Counted from the stretch's first letter, positions 45,648 to 57,189 are shown. The stretch: 64,000 nt of DNA from Effrenium voratum (GCA_963377175.1 CAUJNA010000476.1:134501-198500), one strand, 5' to 3'. Made by a program: numbers and translations. Notes: a model not told the origin generated them from the sequence alone.

Positions 45648-45775
45648 ACCCCATATTCATCAACCCCGGTTTATGAATGGGGGCGTGTCCCCCCTCCAAA
45701 AGTGATGATTCCCCACTAAACCCAGGGACGCCCCCCTATTCATAAACTGGGGTTGATTAATATGAGGGTAACATT
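45648..45775. mobile_element. Inverted-repeat element, family A (best copy)
   Basis: Left TGTTGACCCCATATTCATCA, then ACCCCGGTTTATGAATGGGG. Right CCCCCCTATTCATAAACTGG, then GGTTGATTAATATGAGGGT. The arms pair over about 48 bp, with CTCCAAAAGTG in the loop. Confidence 0.85.
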
Positions 45776-45779
45776 CCCC

Positions 45780-47319
45780 TTATATAACTTGTCCACCCTA
45801 AAGCACTTTGTCTTTGAACAAAGCACTGGAGGGGCACAAGAGGCGACCACATTGATCCGCATTCGGGCACCTGATAAAATTCGTGCTCAGTTCTCAAAAA
45901 AAATCCGAGCTTGATGCTTTTTGGAAGAACATAGTGGCAAGCAACAGTATCGACTTGTTCGGTCAATCTCGTTTCGGGATAAGCTCACAAATGCGTTCCA
46001 TGGTCAACTGAATTGCGTCAGCATGAGACGCTCAAATCGCCATCTGGATACACTTTCACCCTGGATACACTTTTCACTCGGGATACAACACAGTTTCTTC
46101 GAGGTGCCAAGGTTTTCAAGCACCCCAAAGAGCTTCAACATCTGGTGCTTTCAACAGCAAGTGTTCAAGTTCTCCCAGAGTTTTTTCGTGTCTTGCATTT
46201 TGGCAACTCCGCTTGTGTTCCCAGTTGTCCAAAGTAGTTTGTTCAAGTGCCAAGATTGCTCCTCAGGTTTTTGGGGGGTGTACCTTCACATCTCATGCCT
46301 ACATCTAGTGTTCAAGTGCTCCGGTTTCAGAAAGAAGGTGAGCCTGACTGAGTAAGCTCAGGTTTTTGGGGGTGTGCACTCTTCAGAAAAGTGAGGGAGT
46401 GAGTCTGGGAGGCTGGCGGCAGTGTTCACGGACGCCAACGGCTGGGACCTCGGAGGGGGGCTGGGGGGGTTGGCTGGAGGTTGGGGCGGGAAGGGAAGAC
46501 ACAAAGGTGGGTGGCTTGTTCTTTGTGGGAGGGGACCGTCTTTTCTTCGTGGTTCTTAAAGGAAGCCAAAGGGAAAACCACACTTGTTGGGAGTTTTGAC
46601 TGGTTTGCGGATGTGGAGCCTTGAGGAAGCTACTCCGAAACCCACATGCTCCCCAAAACCAGTTGCCAAGTTCTTTGCGGCACAGTTCGACCTCGATATT
46701 CGAAAGCCGATAGGCTATTCGCCCCCATGGGGGGGGGAGCTCAAGGGTTGCCCATGCCTGGCGAACACAAGCATGGACTTTTAATCGCATCCATTTGTTG
46801 CTGTAAGGGTACTAGGACAAATTCACCATGTTGGTATATTTGTACTTGAGCGAGCATAAGGATCAAATCAACCTAGGAAAGGGCGAGTTGTTCATTTGTT
46901 TGGCTCTGACTCAAGACCCGGACTTGCCACTTTGAGCGAATCAACTTTGGCTTTGAGAATGGTAACCCTGAGGTGCAGTTGCCACAGTTAAAACAATGGG
47001 GGTTCATAGAACAACCATTGTTTACCTCAGGATTGGCATCATCCAAATTGAGTGCAAGTTCATGGGACGTGACGATATTGCGACCTGGACTTTGCCAGAT
47101 CATTTTTTCGCAGATGTCCGTGCCAGTTTTCGATCGATTTGGGCTATCCCTTCTTTGCGGCTTTTGAAAGGAAACCAAAGAGAAGCCAAGGAGGGAACAT
47201 CCCTTTTCTTGGTGGCTTTTGAAAGACGCCGCCTCTCTTTGCTGGTTTTTTATTGGTTTTTTGAAAGGACCCGCGTGGCATGTTGTGCCCGGCATGTGGG
47301 GCCCGGAGATGTGCCCGAG
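45780..47319. other. Mostly non-coding, with two weak exon candidates
   Basis: 46412-46455 reads LAAVFTDANGWDLGG (before G-rich sequence). 46671-46721 reads FFAAQFDLDIRKPIGYS after CCAAG. Neither has clear splice sites at both ends. Confidence 0.3.
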
Positions 47320-47440
47320 GCACCCGGAACCTGCTGGTGCCCGCGGAGTTGACGCCTTCCCACGTGGCCATCTTCGCCCCCGTGGAGGCCGCGGTCGAGG
47401 AGCCGCGGGGAAGCCGCGCGCGCGCAAACCCGCCCGAAGG
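47320..47440 (+). CDS. Exon of unknown gene (TRNLLVPAELTPSHVAIFAP)
   Basis: Acceptor CCCGAG|GC. Continues VEAAVEEPRGSRARAN. Very high GC3. The 3' end is uncertain among several GC/GA donors after 47400. Confidence 0.55.
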
Positions 47441-47785
47441 GAGCGTTGGTCTCTTCAGTTTTATTTGGACTGCTTCTGGAAATTGTCAAAGTCAGAAGAT
47501 GGGTATCCCACCACTTCAGGGGTGACTTGGATCATGGTAGCAGAATGAGGCCAGTCCTCCGTTTCCCTTTTTGGAACTCTCCAAAAGTGGCGATCGTTCT
47601 GAGGGAAACCGCCATGGCAACTTTTGAAGGGGAAACTCCAGTGAATCCTGCCAAAGTGAGCATCCGATTACTCCCATAAAACCAGCCCCGTTTCAAAGTT
47701 CCAGCGCCGTTCCTTTCTAACTTACTCCCATGACCTCGAGGAAACTCGATCTCCCAGACCAATAGAGTTTGTTCTTGTGTGAAAG

Positions 47786-48259
47786 ATGGAAAATCCTTTA
47801 AAAGAAACTACCAAGAAGGAGACCCTTCCTTCCCATGAAATTGGGGGGCTCAACCACGAAGCCGGTTTGGTTAGTTCGAAGTTAGACATGGCTCATTTGC
47901 CCACTACATCTTCCTGGGTTCTGCAGGGTTTGGTCCGTTGGTGGCTTAAGTTCTCCGGCAACTTGCGGGATTGCTCCACACAAGACCAAACAACATTTCG
48001 CCGACAATCGAAGTTTGGGCAGCCTTCCGATTCGACATGCTGGTGCTCAGTATGGAATGACAAACTCTGGGTTCTGCGTATGAACCGGATCCGGGCATTC
48101 CCTGAAGCGAAACCAAATCGGATGGAGGGTGTTTCTCCGGGTCATTCCATTTCGCAGGGACCCTGCCGAGATCGCACCAAGCTTTTCTTTGGTGCTATGG
48201 TCCAGCTCGAATGGTTTCCAGAACGGGGCCCCGTCTCCAGGACGAGAGCGACTGGCTAG
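47786..48259 (+). CDS. 157-codon open frame, doubtful, containing a possible exon at its 3' end
   Basis: The longest non-repeat frame starting at ATG in this part, but GC3 is low and it crosses splice-like signals. In another frame 48230-48270 reads LQDESDWLVPLGGG after TCTCCAG, and 48376-48480 reads VFLSADLNRAWPSTEFVPVP. I do not claim a function. Confidence 0.25.
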   Translation: MENPLKETTKKETLPSHEIGGLNHEAGLVSSKLDMAHLPTTSSWVLQGLVRWWLKFSGNLRDCSTQDQTTFRRQSKFGQPSDSTCWCSVWNDKLWVLRMNRIRAFPEAKPNRMEGVSPGHSISQGPCRDRTKLFFGAMVQLEWFPERGPVSRTRATG

Positions 48260-49011
48260 TGCCACTTGGCGGGGGAAGCGAAGCCACTTTTTTGTCCTTG
48301 GTTTTGAAAGGAAAACTGAAAGGAACGCCAGCATTTTGGGGGGTTCTCCTAACAAACAGATACACCCCACATTTTAGCAGCATGCGACACGTTTTTCTCA
48401 GCGCTGACCTGAATCGTGCTTGGCCATCGACTGAGTTTGTGCCTGTGCCCTGGGAATGGAAATCCAACGCATTTTCCCCGACCTTGGGCCGGGGAAACCG
48501 CATGGTGGTTCACTCTTTTCGGGCGTCGCCCTGAAAATGCAAAGGATGGTCTCAGTCAAGCTTTGTTGGCATTGATCCGCCTTTCTTTGCCGCGATCGGC
48601 CTTTTTCGTTGCAACTTGCGACTCTCCACCTAGTCCCATAGTGCGAATTGCGAGAGCAACAAATGTTCTACAACTGTGAGCAGCTTCATTGCTGTAGTCC
48701 AGGCAAATCTTATGGGAAGCTAGGGCACCGTGAAGCCACCGTGCAACAAGCGCGACGTGAAACTAGCGCGAAGCTGCCGCGAACTACTTTGCTTGCCGTG
48801 AACGACCTTCTTTTGGCGCGAGCGCTTTTGTCCAAAGTGGTCATCATAGGTGTCCAAAGTCTCTTAGGTGCGTGTCCGGGCATGGCCGTCGTGGTGTTTC
48901 AAAAATGTACAGAGCCAAAAATGCGCAGGGCGCCCGCCCTCAACACTGGGACCGACGGAAAAGAAAGGTCTCTCTCCCCTAGAACTTTCGCTTTCTGTTC
49001 ATTTGTGGTGT

Positions 49012-49012
<1 letters not shown>

Positions 49013-49075
<63 letters not shown>

Positions 49076-49100
49076 TTTCTCTCTCTCTCTCTCTCTCTTT
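49013..49100. repeat. (CTTT)n then (CT)n microsatellite
   Basis: About 15 CTTT units and 10 CT units. The composite-element head is not present here. Confidence 0.95.
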
Positions 49101-49442
49101 CTTTAAACCCAGGGGCAAAGGGTACCCGGGCTCATCATCATGAAGGTGGTGGGTGCTATTCGGGCTACCGGAGTTCTAGCTTTCGCCGCCTCTCCTGCTA
49201 CTTGTCCTATTTAAAGCTTGGCTTCACGTGGCGCAGGAACCAAGAAACATGTTCGGGGGTCCAAAGCTGAGGTTCTTGGGTGTCCTTTTGATCGGATTTA
49301 GATTGGTTGTAGTACCCATTTAGGGAAATCCATCTGCTTTCCCTTTCGGGGCCCTCCCATTTGCCCGCCTTCACGAAAGAAGTCAAACCACGCCCCACCA
49401 AAGACCCCTCGCAGGTTTCGCCTTACTTGGCCCATTTTGGTT

Positions 49443-49520
49443 GGTAGGTGAATTCACTAGTGGTTGGATTTGGATGTTCACTAGGGGATAACCGGGCTTT
49501 TGACCCATGGCCACATGGCC
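49443..49520 (+). mobile_element. Dispersed intronic repeat, family D
   Basis: GGTGAATTCACTAGTGGTTGG, GTTCACTAGGGGATAACCGG, TTTTGACCCATGGCC. An internal deletion relative to the other copies. Confidence 0.6.
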
Positions 49521-49955
49521 CTTTGGGAGCAACTTTGAATGTGAAACCCTAGTGTCGACCCCGGATTCTTGTAGACCTCATTTACCCTAGCTGTTCTTCT
49601 GATGTGAAGGACTCTCTCAGCAATGGGTATTCGCATGAGCACTGGTCTGTGGGGATGCCTGGGGGCATTCCCAAGGTCTGATCCGTATGTTTCGGATCCA
49701 AGTAGCCCAATCAGCCGCGGACAAAAGGCACGGGGCCCTTGTGGAGGCTTTGCCTCGTGGTGTCAGCATCTTTTTAACCATTCCATTCCTGATTTTGACG
49801 AGCCAAAGGCCCAGTTCAGAATTTTGGCCCGCGTTCAGGGTTCCCTCCATTTCCTGATTTGGAGCGGTTTTCGATCCTCTCAAGGGACACCACCAGAAAA
49901 GTATCAACTTTTGGTTTGGGGAGATCCGGTGAGCCCCAGAGGGCGAGCGCCTCAG

Positions 49956-50028
49956 GTGCCGGGGTGTGACGCTGCCGCGGCTGCCGGGGGGCTTAGCTTC
50001 GGGGAAGCTCATCGCGCAACTTCTTTGA
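49956..50028 (+). CDS. Possible exon (CRGVTLPRLPGGLASGKLIA)
   Basis: After CCTCAG|G. The frame runs to TGA at 50026-50028. A GC donor after GGGGG is an alternative end. GC3-rich at the 5' half. Confidence 0.4.
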
Positions 50029-51044
50029 CCTTTGAACTTGTCACTTTGGCCTTTGGTTTTGTTGAGCCCAATGTGGCCTTGGCCTTTTAGCTGGAGTTTT
50101 TCTGAGGCCCAGTAAGTTATTACATCCCTGGCCGTGGGTGGGTCTTTGGGTGCTCAGAGGTGCTTCCACTTGGAGGAATGATCCATAGGGCAACTTTTCT
50201 GATGAATTTGATGTCCGGATTGACAAACCCCAGTTGTCTACTCAACGCCACCAACAAGGGGGATTGCGGATACCCCAAGTCATTGACTCAGAAGGCTTGT
50301 GGCAACCAAACTCAAGTCGGAACCCGCCAAAGTGCAACGTTTAAGAGGGAAATCCGGTGTTTGGATAGACTTGCCGAATGAATTTTCCTTAAGCCAAAGC
50401 TGGTGGAAAGGCGGGGCTTTTGGCATTCCACCCGCTGCAAAAGACTGCGGTCACAAGATACTCTCTGAGTTCCTCGAACGGCTGCCTCCAACTCCAGAAC
50501 CTGCTAATAGATATGGTGTTTACATACATGTACATATATATATATAATATATATATACAACATGTATATAGATAGGTACACATACAACATGATTTGTTCG
50601 GCGGTATGCGATGTGCATGTGAAGTCATTTGGGAGAGTTTCCACAATATGGCCCTCAACGCTTAGGTGGTTACATTGTTTTTCCCACGCACTGTAGCTTC
50701 GATTTGGGGGCAGACCTGGAACTAAACCACCCAACCACCCTGACTCAACAAATTGCCAACGTTTTGAAACGGCCGTGGAAAACCACCGAAGGCCTAGGGG
50801 GCCTATCCTCCTTCCAAATCCTTTGTGCACTTCCATGATATCGAAAGCAAACGATTGGATGACCGTTTCCTGAAAAGCAGGTCACGAAAGTAGAGTTGCC
50901 CAAAAAAGTTCCTGTCAGACTCTGAAAAGGACAAGATACAATTAGAGGCTCCAGCAAATACAATGCAGAACTGTTTCAGGACCCGTTGGAACCAATGCCA
51001 GCCTCAGATTCATCCAAAGGACCATACTGTTGTGCCCCTTTTGA

Positions 51045-51190
51045 GCGTGAAGCTCAATCATATTGGGTTCCTGAGATTGTCATAGGTGTCACCCTAGGCC
51101 ATTGGTAGCAAACAAAGTTGCTTGATGGGTTCCCCTTTTTTCAACAGGAGTTTCACTGGTTATGGTTACCCCCCGAAAAACACCAACCAC
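51045..51190. mobile_element. Dispersed repeat, family H
   Basis: Second copy of the 43820-43990 element, about 130 alignable bases. Confidence 0.65.
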
Positions 51191-51252
51191 CCAACACGGA
51201 TTCCACCGGTTTCCGCTTGGTGCTAACCGACCGGTCTATCCAACCACCTCAG

Positions 51253-51330
51253 GCAGGACACCTGCTCCGAGATGGAGCGCTCCGAGTCTCGTGCGAAATG
51301 AGGGAGGCAAAGACAAGTCTCGCGGCGTTT
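51253..51330 (+). CDS. Possible exon (AGHLLRDGALRVSCEMREAK)
   Basis: Acceptor CCTCAG|G, phase 0. Continues TSLAA. The donor is not fixed. Followed by a run of more than 20 C. Confidence 0.4.
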
Positions 51331-52479
51331 CCCAAAAAGAGTTTTGCCCCCCCCCCCCCCCCCCCCCCGAGAAAAATGGGCGGTTTTTCCCATGTGCCTA
51401 TTTGACAAGTGACGGACAAAGGATCTAGGAAGAGGAATCGGCACGTGTTCAATCGTGGGTTGCACATCCAAGTGTTCTAAAGGGCCGACATGGGGGGGGT
51501 TTCAACTTCTTTGAGGTGTCACCGAACTCAAAGGAGTTTACACGCACCTTTTAAGCCACATGGCTCAAGCCACAAAGTCAGCAAAGGAAGCCGTTGCCAT
51601 TTCTGGGGCCCGCCCTCATTCTTCAGACCAACCTGGTTCGTGCCGCACAACTTCTGCAGCTGCTTGCAAAAATGCAGGGACCGTGCCACGCAATAGGGGG
51701 CCCATTTCCCGCCGATTCTTGAGCATAGGGATGGGCCCGACCAGTGAGGTCTGGCAATCTGGGGGAACCGTTCGGAACACAATCCGAGACACTCACCACC
51801 CGAAACCCCTTCGAGACCAATCGAAATTCACCAACAACAGCATTTTGCTGCAACCTTGGCACCTTCCAGAATCCTTCAGACCCGCATGAAACCATCTGGG
51901 ACCCGGAAGCTGCCCTGGGCCCCCTACTCCGGAGTGTGGAGCTCCGGGTAGAACGCTTTTTGCCAGCTTGCCAAGGACTTCCTCCATGTCCTTTTCGGAA
52001 CCTCCAAGAAGCGGCAATTCAAATGGGAACCACCAGTCATCGCAAACTTTAGGGAAATCCAGTGACCCCTGTAGGAGTTCGACAGTGGGGAATTGAGTAG
52101 TTCACCTTGCTTGTCGATTGGCCGTACAGTACCATGTCTGGCAAATCCTCGGCATGTATTGCCGCGCAATCTTGGCGCATCTTTGTTCCAAACCATCCAA
52201 ACAGCCATTCCTGATGTTGAGACAGCCTGGACGCAGGCCCCAGTTCCAAAGTTTCCGGAGACAACTTGAAGCAAACCACATACCCTCCTAAGCCCAAAAC
52301 AGTTTGTTTTGTTTTTTTTCCCTTAGCCTTGAAACAGAATACTCCTAACCCCGAAAGGTTTGGTCCTGTGAATCAAGCCGTTTGGTCCGCTGAAGTGGAG
52401 TTCCTCTTTTGTTTCTCACCTCGGGGGAGGGGGGGGGCACTGAGAAGGCAAGAACATATATGCATATGTGCATGGCGAA

Positions 52480-52484
52480 TACAC

Positions 52485-52515
<31 letters not shown>

Positions 52516-52535
52516 CATATATATATATACACATA
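52480..52535. repeat. (TA)n/(GA)n microsatellite
   Basis: TATATATATA followed by GAGAGAGAGA and TATATATATA. Confidence 0.9.
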
Positions 52536-53178
52536 CGTTTACGGACAAACCAATACATACGACCACGACGCTTGACTTAAGATGCACACCTTCACGCGTA
52601 CATGTATATGCAATGGCCACTTGTCACAGTTGGAGCTTTGGGATGGCTCAGGACATGTGGCTCACCACTGGCCTGGTGATCTTTTGGACAGTCTGGGGCC
52701 CTAGACGACATGTCGGCTGTGGGTCAAAATGAAACCACCAGGAATTGGACCGCGGATGTTAGTCCAAATGTCCATTTACCAGGCTTGAATTTGGGGTACC
52801 TATTTTTGACCCGCAGCCATGTGGGCTGTGGGTTTCCTGCACCTTGGGCCTCAGTGGGCCTTTCTCCATGTGTGAAACTGCGATCAACCCACGGGAACGG
52901 ATCGGTTTTTGCGGTTCCTGGCGGGCCTGCGGTCGGCGTCATACTCTGCTGGGCGTGGCTCAAAATTTCAGCAGGAGGGGCAAACCGCAGGCTTTGGTCC
53001 ATGTTTCCACTTACCCAGGGTTCCATTTTGGTGCCGGATTTTTGAGCCACAGCCAGTGGCAGTATCTGGCACACAAGTGAACTTTGCGACCGCCCTCATT
53101 GCTGCGAAGGAACGGACGCGGCATTGTTCGCCACTTTTTCTTTTTTTTCTTCTTTTTTTTCCGGGGTACGGAATCTAG

Positions 53179-53367
53179 GATGCCCGCCTCAGCACCCCTG
53201 GCATGATTCCTTTGCCACGAGCTCAGATACATGAGCACTATGATGCAGCATTGGTGTCTTTGGGTTTAGCCAGCGCACTCCCAGCGTCCACCTATTATGG
53301 GGCCTTGGTGATGCACAATTTCTTCAATGTGCTGTGGATGGGAGACCAGGAAGTCTCTCTTGCTTGA
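53179..53367 (+). CDS. Probable terminal exon of unknown gene
   Basis: Acceptor ATCTAG|G. The frame runs DARLSTPGMIPLPRAQIHEH, YDAALVSLGLASALPASTYY and GALVMHNFFNVLWMGDQEVS to TGA at 53365. The middle is a moderately hydrophobic stretch (LGLASALPASTYYGALVMH). The long T-rich tract before the acceptor supports the splice site. Family not recognised. Confidence 0.5.
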   Translation, partial: DARLSTPGMIPLPRAQIHEHYDAALVSLGLASALPASTYYGALVMHNFFNVLWMGDQEVSLA

Positions 53368-53548
53368 ACCCCGGTTTGTGAAGCGGTTGGCACATTGGCA
53401 CATCCGCGCTGCAACCCTTGGCTGTTGGGTCCCAATACCTGGCAGAGCTTAGGTTATTGTTTTTCCTGACTTGGTGTGAACTGGTTGTGGGAAATGGGAA
53501 AAACCCAAAGCTTGAGGCACCTTTGGCAGTGGTTATCCCACGCGCAAG

Positions 53549-53712
53549 GTCCTGGCAGTGGTTATCCTGGCTTGGAACTACCAGACGCGGATCTACTTGA
53601 GCATCGTCAAGGCCATTGCGCGTTTGTCAACATGCTGCAATCTCCAGACACTTTTGGTTCTCATGGACCAAACAGGATATCGCGACATGTCGCGCAGGTC
53701 GCGCCAGAAAAG
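53549..53712 (+). CDS. Exon of unknown gene, hydrophobic start (VLAVVILAWNYQTRIYLSIV)
   Basis: Acceptor CGCAAG|G and donor GT (AAAAG|GTGGGC). Fifty-four codons plus two bases. Continues KAIARLSTCCNLQTLLVLMD and QTGYRDMSRRSRQK. VLAVVILAW could be part of a membrane segment. A second open frame overlaps it but has poorer codon use. Confidence 0.5.
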
Positions 53713-53929
53713 GTGGGCCTGTTTTCTTCTTTAGAATTATTGCTTCTTTTTTTTTGGAGAGGGAGAGATGCTTGATAACTAGACCTAAGTGAGCTTTCTA
53801 GGTTTGAGAATGAGCCCTTTTGATCCCCTTCAGCAAGCAATGTATGGATATGGGGGGGGGGGCAGGCGTCCCCAACAAAGGACCTTCCGGGATCATTTCA
53901 GGAGATCCCTCTACAAGTGGTGTTTGGTG

Positions 53930-54035
53930 CAGCTGCAATAGTCATATCAAGTTCTTCCATTTGCTCAAGAATCTGTTTATTTTCCTCTGTCGATTTTAAA
54001 GGGAATCTATCACTACTGGAAATATTTTTTTTTTC
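53930..54035. mobile_element. Dispersed repeat, family G
   Basis: TCTTCCATTTGCTCAAGAAT and AAGGGAATCTATCACTACTG. Compare 42945. Confidence 0.5.
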
Positions 54036-54164
54036 CAGGGGGGTTAAGCAAATGGCGGAGTTGGACGCACTACAAGAGGGCGTTGTTCGAGGAAGTGTCC
54101 CCTCATTCTCAAGCAAGGGCACCGGTCAAACGGGAAGATCTGCTGTGCAGCCAAGGTGCTGAGT

Positions 54165-54325
54165 TCCGGGGCCAGATTGATTTCGTGCATTCTTGGGCTC
54201 GCAAACCTATGGGGAACTCCGCAACTTGAACGGATGTCCGAGCCGGAATCCCACCCAACACATCGACACTTTGGGCGTGCTCTTTCAGATCAGCTCTTCC
54301 GACTCTTGGATCGAGGTTGGTCGGC
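54165..54325 (+). CDS. Possible alpha-carbonic-anhydrase-like exon
   Basis: One frame reads AEFRGQIDFVHSW. A frame shifted by one reads GSQTYGELRNLN, then NPTQHIDTLGVLFQISSSDS. The order E-x-x-x-V-H, Y-G, LGVLF is reminiscent of the AE-H-VH...LGVLF segment of alpha carbonic anhydrases. Reading both parts needs a one-base shift near 54190. No zinc-ligand HxH exon was found nearby, so this is tentative. Confidence 0.25.
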
Positions 54326-54781
54326 TCGACGCCGAACTGTCAACCCCTTTGCGTGAAGCTTTGGTTACTGGGGTGGTAGGCAAGCGGCCTGGATTCGGGG
54401 GCTGTTCCCTGGGTCCTGGGGATTTGCGTCCCCCAATTTTTTTGCTGTGCCATCGGTAAAAAAAAATCCGTGTCAGTGCACAGGTCTCTTGACCCTTTGA
54501 CTGGAGGAGTTGATTGACAGGATCTCTGAGCCAACAGATTCGACCCGCAAAAAACAACCATGTTGCTAAGCAATGACACGTTTTGGCCATGCCATTGCCA
54601 ACATTTGCCAGAGAATCTTCTGAAATACATTTTTTTCATGGCAACCTTGGCCTTGGGCCTTGGGGCTGCCTTTCGACGTTTTGCCCTTTTGGGTTTCCAT
54701 CCATTTTCCTTTTCAACTTGTGAAGCGGAAGCCAAACAACAGAAAGCGACGCGGACCTCCCACCAAAGGCGGGGCCACGCC

Positions 54782-54872
54782 CACGCCCGCAAGACGTGGG
54801 CGGATGGCCCCCCGGCAAGCGGGCAACGATCGGTTTGTAGGAGCCCACCTTGCCGGAGATCATGAACATCTC
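54782..54872 (-). CDS. Possible minus-strand exon (MFMISGKVGSYKPIVARLPG)
   Basis: Minus-strand frame with good codon use continuing GHPPTSC. The plus strand is also open here. It would be the only minus-strand exon in the window. Confidence 0.3.
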
Positions 54873-54997
54873 AGGCCGGCGGTTGGCAGCAGATCGGAGC
54901 GTGGTTGGCGCCTAGCAATATGAATCCAACCCACCCGTTTTTTTTTTCTTCTTCTTTTTTTTCATAGGGGTGTTTGTTTTTCTTCGTTTTTTCATAG

Positions 54998-55185
54998 AGT
55001 CTCTTGGTGGGTTGATTCATACTGTGCATGGACGAAATCCGCTTCTCGCTCCACCGTTCAGAACCCCTAGAATAATGGTTCCCCTGCAAATACCAACAAA
55101 CAATGGTTTCAACCAAAATTTCAAAGTGGTGCGAAATGGATTTCGTCCATCCACAGTATGAATCGACCCAAGAGACTCTGCATGG
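54998..55185. mobile_element. Inverted-repeat element, family B, with extended arms
   Basis: AGAGTCTCTTGG and GGTTGATTCATACTGTG at the left pair with CACAGTATGAATCGACC and CAAGAGACTC at the right, outside the usual family B termini. Arms are at least 55 bp. The interior is as at 39642. Confidence 0.8.
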
Positions 55186-55304
55186 TGCGGCCCAGAGGCC
55201 TTGAGCGCGAACCCCTAACCCACCAGTTGGTACTCGAAGAACCTCCGAAAAAGCGGGCTGGGCAGCAAAAGCATCAGGCTTTCCACCTGCTCGTCGAATG
55301 CCAG
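55183..55304 (+). CDS. Exon of unknown gene (EREPLTHQLVLEEPPKKRAG)
   Basis: Donor CAG|GTTATG, phase 0 out. Continues QQKHQAFHLLVECQ. The 5' limit is uncertain because the frame runs into the arm of the neighbouring family B element. Confidence 0.5.
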
Positions 55305-55339
55305 GTTATGTTTCGGAACCCGCCTTTTTTCCAGGAGTT

Positions 55340-55473
55340 TGGAGATCAACCCACCCGTTCTTTTTGTTTAATAGGGGGTGGTGTTGGCCCCTCCAAAAGT
55401 GGCGAGATTCCAACCAAACCCAGAACACCTACGAATAAACTGGATGGTTGAGTACTATGGGGGTGAACATTAC
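55340..55473. mobile_element. Inverted-repeat element, family A
   Basis: GATCAACCCACCCGTTC at the left and AAACTGGATGGTTGAGTACT at the right. GGCCCCTCCAAAAGTGGCG inside. Confidence 0.65.
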
Positions 55474-55799
55474 GTGGAAAGAAAGACGACCACATTTTAT
55501 TAGGTAACCGGAAAAAGGCGTCCTACGTTGAGCCTGTGTTGGGTGGGGTGGGTGGGGTGGGGGAGCTTCGGAGGCCCGACGGCAGACCCTCTCGCAACGG
55601 ATTTTGGTCGGAAAGGGGTGCTCTCAAAGGTGGGAACGTTGGGTGTGGCTCGAAATCAGAGAGCCGGGGCTACGCAGGTTTTGGTCTTGGTTTCCATCTA
55701 CCAAGAAACAATGTTGGGTAGTTGACCCCAACTTAATTTGGGCGTGTCCCCTTTTGCCGCCCCCCCTCCAAAAGGGTGGTTGTCCTTTTTGAATGTTCC

Positions 55800-55965
55800 T
55801 TTCAATCCTTTCCAGGGTTGTGGGATCAAGGGGTTTCTCCCCACTTCTGTGATACAAGGGAATCCCCCTTTCCATTATCAAAATAGTCTTTGGGAAGCCC
55901 TTTCTGTTGTATCACAGAAGTGGTCATTCCCCACAGCCCTGAATCCTTTCCAAAAAGGGGTAGCT
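55800..55965. mobile_element. Inverted-repeat element, family C (single copy)
   Basis: CAATCCTTTCCAGGGTTGTG and CACTTCTGTGATACAAGGGA pair with TTGTATCACAGAAGTGG, then CCACAGCCCTGAATCCTTTC, on the right. Confidence 0.7.
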
Positions 55966-56624
55966 CCAAAAACATGTCTTGATTGATGTGGATCTTGGTG
56001 GAGCATTGGATCCCAGCCGTGCTTGTTTTTCGCCAGGATCCCAGCCCATTCCCTGCTTGAAAAATCGGGGGAAAGCGGGGGGTTTGGCCACAAGCCAAGG
56101 GAAGACCCTCGGTTGAAAAATCGGCGGGTTCCAACGGTTGCAGCTTGGCTATGACTTTCATTTGCCAGTGCCATCGCCAAAAGGACACTTATGCCCTCAA
56201 CATTTGGACGAAACCCCTGGCAGGTTGACTCCAAACCAATGAAAACGAGTTAGTTCCTACTAGGATTCAATTGATTACTAACAGGAACATCCTGGCAATC
56301 TGCAGGGGGGAGGCCTACTTTATTAGCTTGGGAGCAAAAGTGCTGAGTTGGCAGTGATGTGCTCCGTTCGTCGTCTTCTCATTGAACCAATCCACCGCAA
56401 ATTTGGACTAAAGGTTGCATTTTCTAGTCTAAGTCACTTGGAGGAACTCTTCAATTAAATGGTTTCCCGTTGCTTTCCGTTTAACCCACTTCCCAATGTC
56501 GATCCTTTTCTGTGAACAACCACAGGTCCAACTCCTATTTTCCGCTGAGTTTTGGCAAAGGTGCACCTTTTGGGAGCCCAAAGGCAGAGGACCCAAACAC
56601 GCCCTGGTTGATATAAATATAAAT

Positions 56625-56625
56625 A

Positions 56626-56686
<61 letters not shown>

Positions 56687-56688
56687 GG
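56625..56688. repeat. (ATT)n microsatellite
   Basis: About 20 units. Gives poly-Leu, poly-Asn and poly-Ile frames. Confidence 0.95.
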
Positions 56689-56711
56689 GTGGGAGTCCCA
56701 TTTCCAGAGGG

Positions 56712-56820
56712 GATCCTTCACTTGCCCACCCTGCACCCCGGGCCCGATCGCGGAGGCCCCCGGGTGGACGCCAAGCACGTCATCGTGGCGGCCATCGAGC
56801 ACACCATCCCGGAGCGCGGG
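56712..56820 (+). CDS. Exon of unknown gene (VDAKHVIVAAIEHTIPERG)
   Basis: Begins near ILHLPTLHPGPDRGGP and ends at a GT donor (GGG|GTGAAG), phase 0. Extremely high GC3. The acceptor is probably CCAGAGG at 56703-56709 or slightly downstream. Confidence 0.6.
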
Positions 56821-57189
56821 GTGAAGGCGGGGGGCCCCGGCCCGGCCCCGGTCGGTCGGTCGCTTGCGCCAGCGGCCCGGTTCGGCGTCTGGGACCAGAC
56901 GGTTCCGATTTGGGGTATGGGTCAAAGTTGAACAGGAATCGGACAGGTTTGAGTCCTGGTTTCCATTTACCAGGGCAACCCATTTTGGGTACATATTTTT
57001 GACCCACAGCCATTTGTGGGTTTGGATTCAAATCCCAATTTTGAAACCAAAGACCTCGATGCTCTTGTCAAAATGGTTGGGTTGGGTGTGGCTCAAAACC
57101 AGAAACATGGAAAAGGGTAAGCTGTGGGCTTTAGTCTTTGGTGTTTTTTTGAGGTGCCAGTTTGGTACATTGTTCTAAGCCGCGGCCAC

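Noticed and set aside
51558..51575. CATGGCTCAAGCC as a relic of the dinoflagellate spliced leader
   Set aside because: Only a few bases match the 3' end of the leader, which is not above chance.
56455..56994. 179-codon minus-strand frame with poly-Ile
   Set aside because: Runs through the ATT repeat and is antisense to a plus-strand exon with far better codon use.
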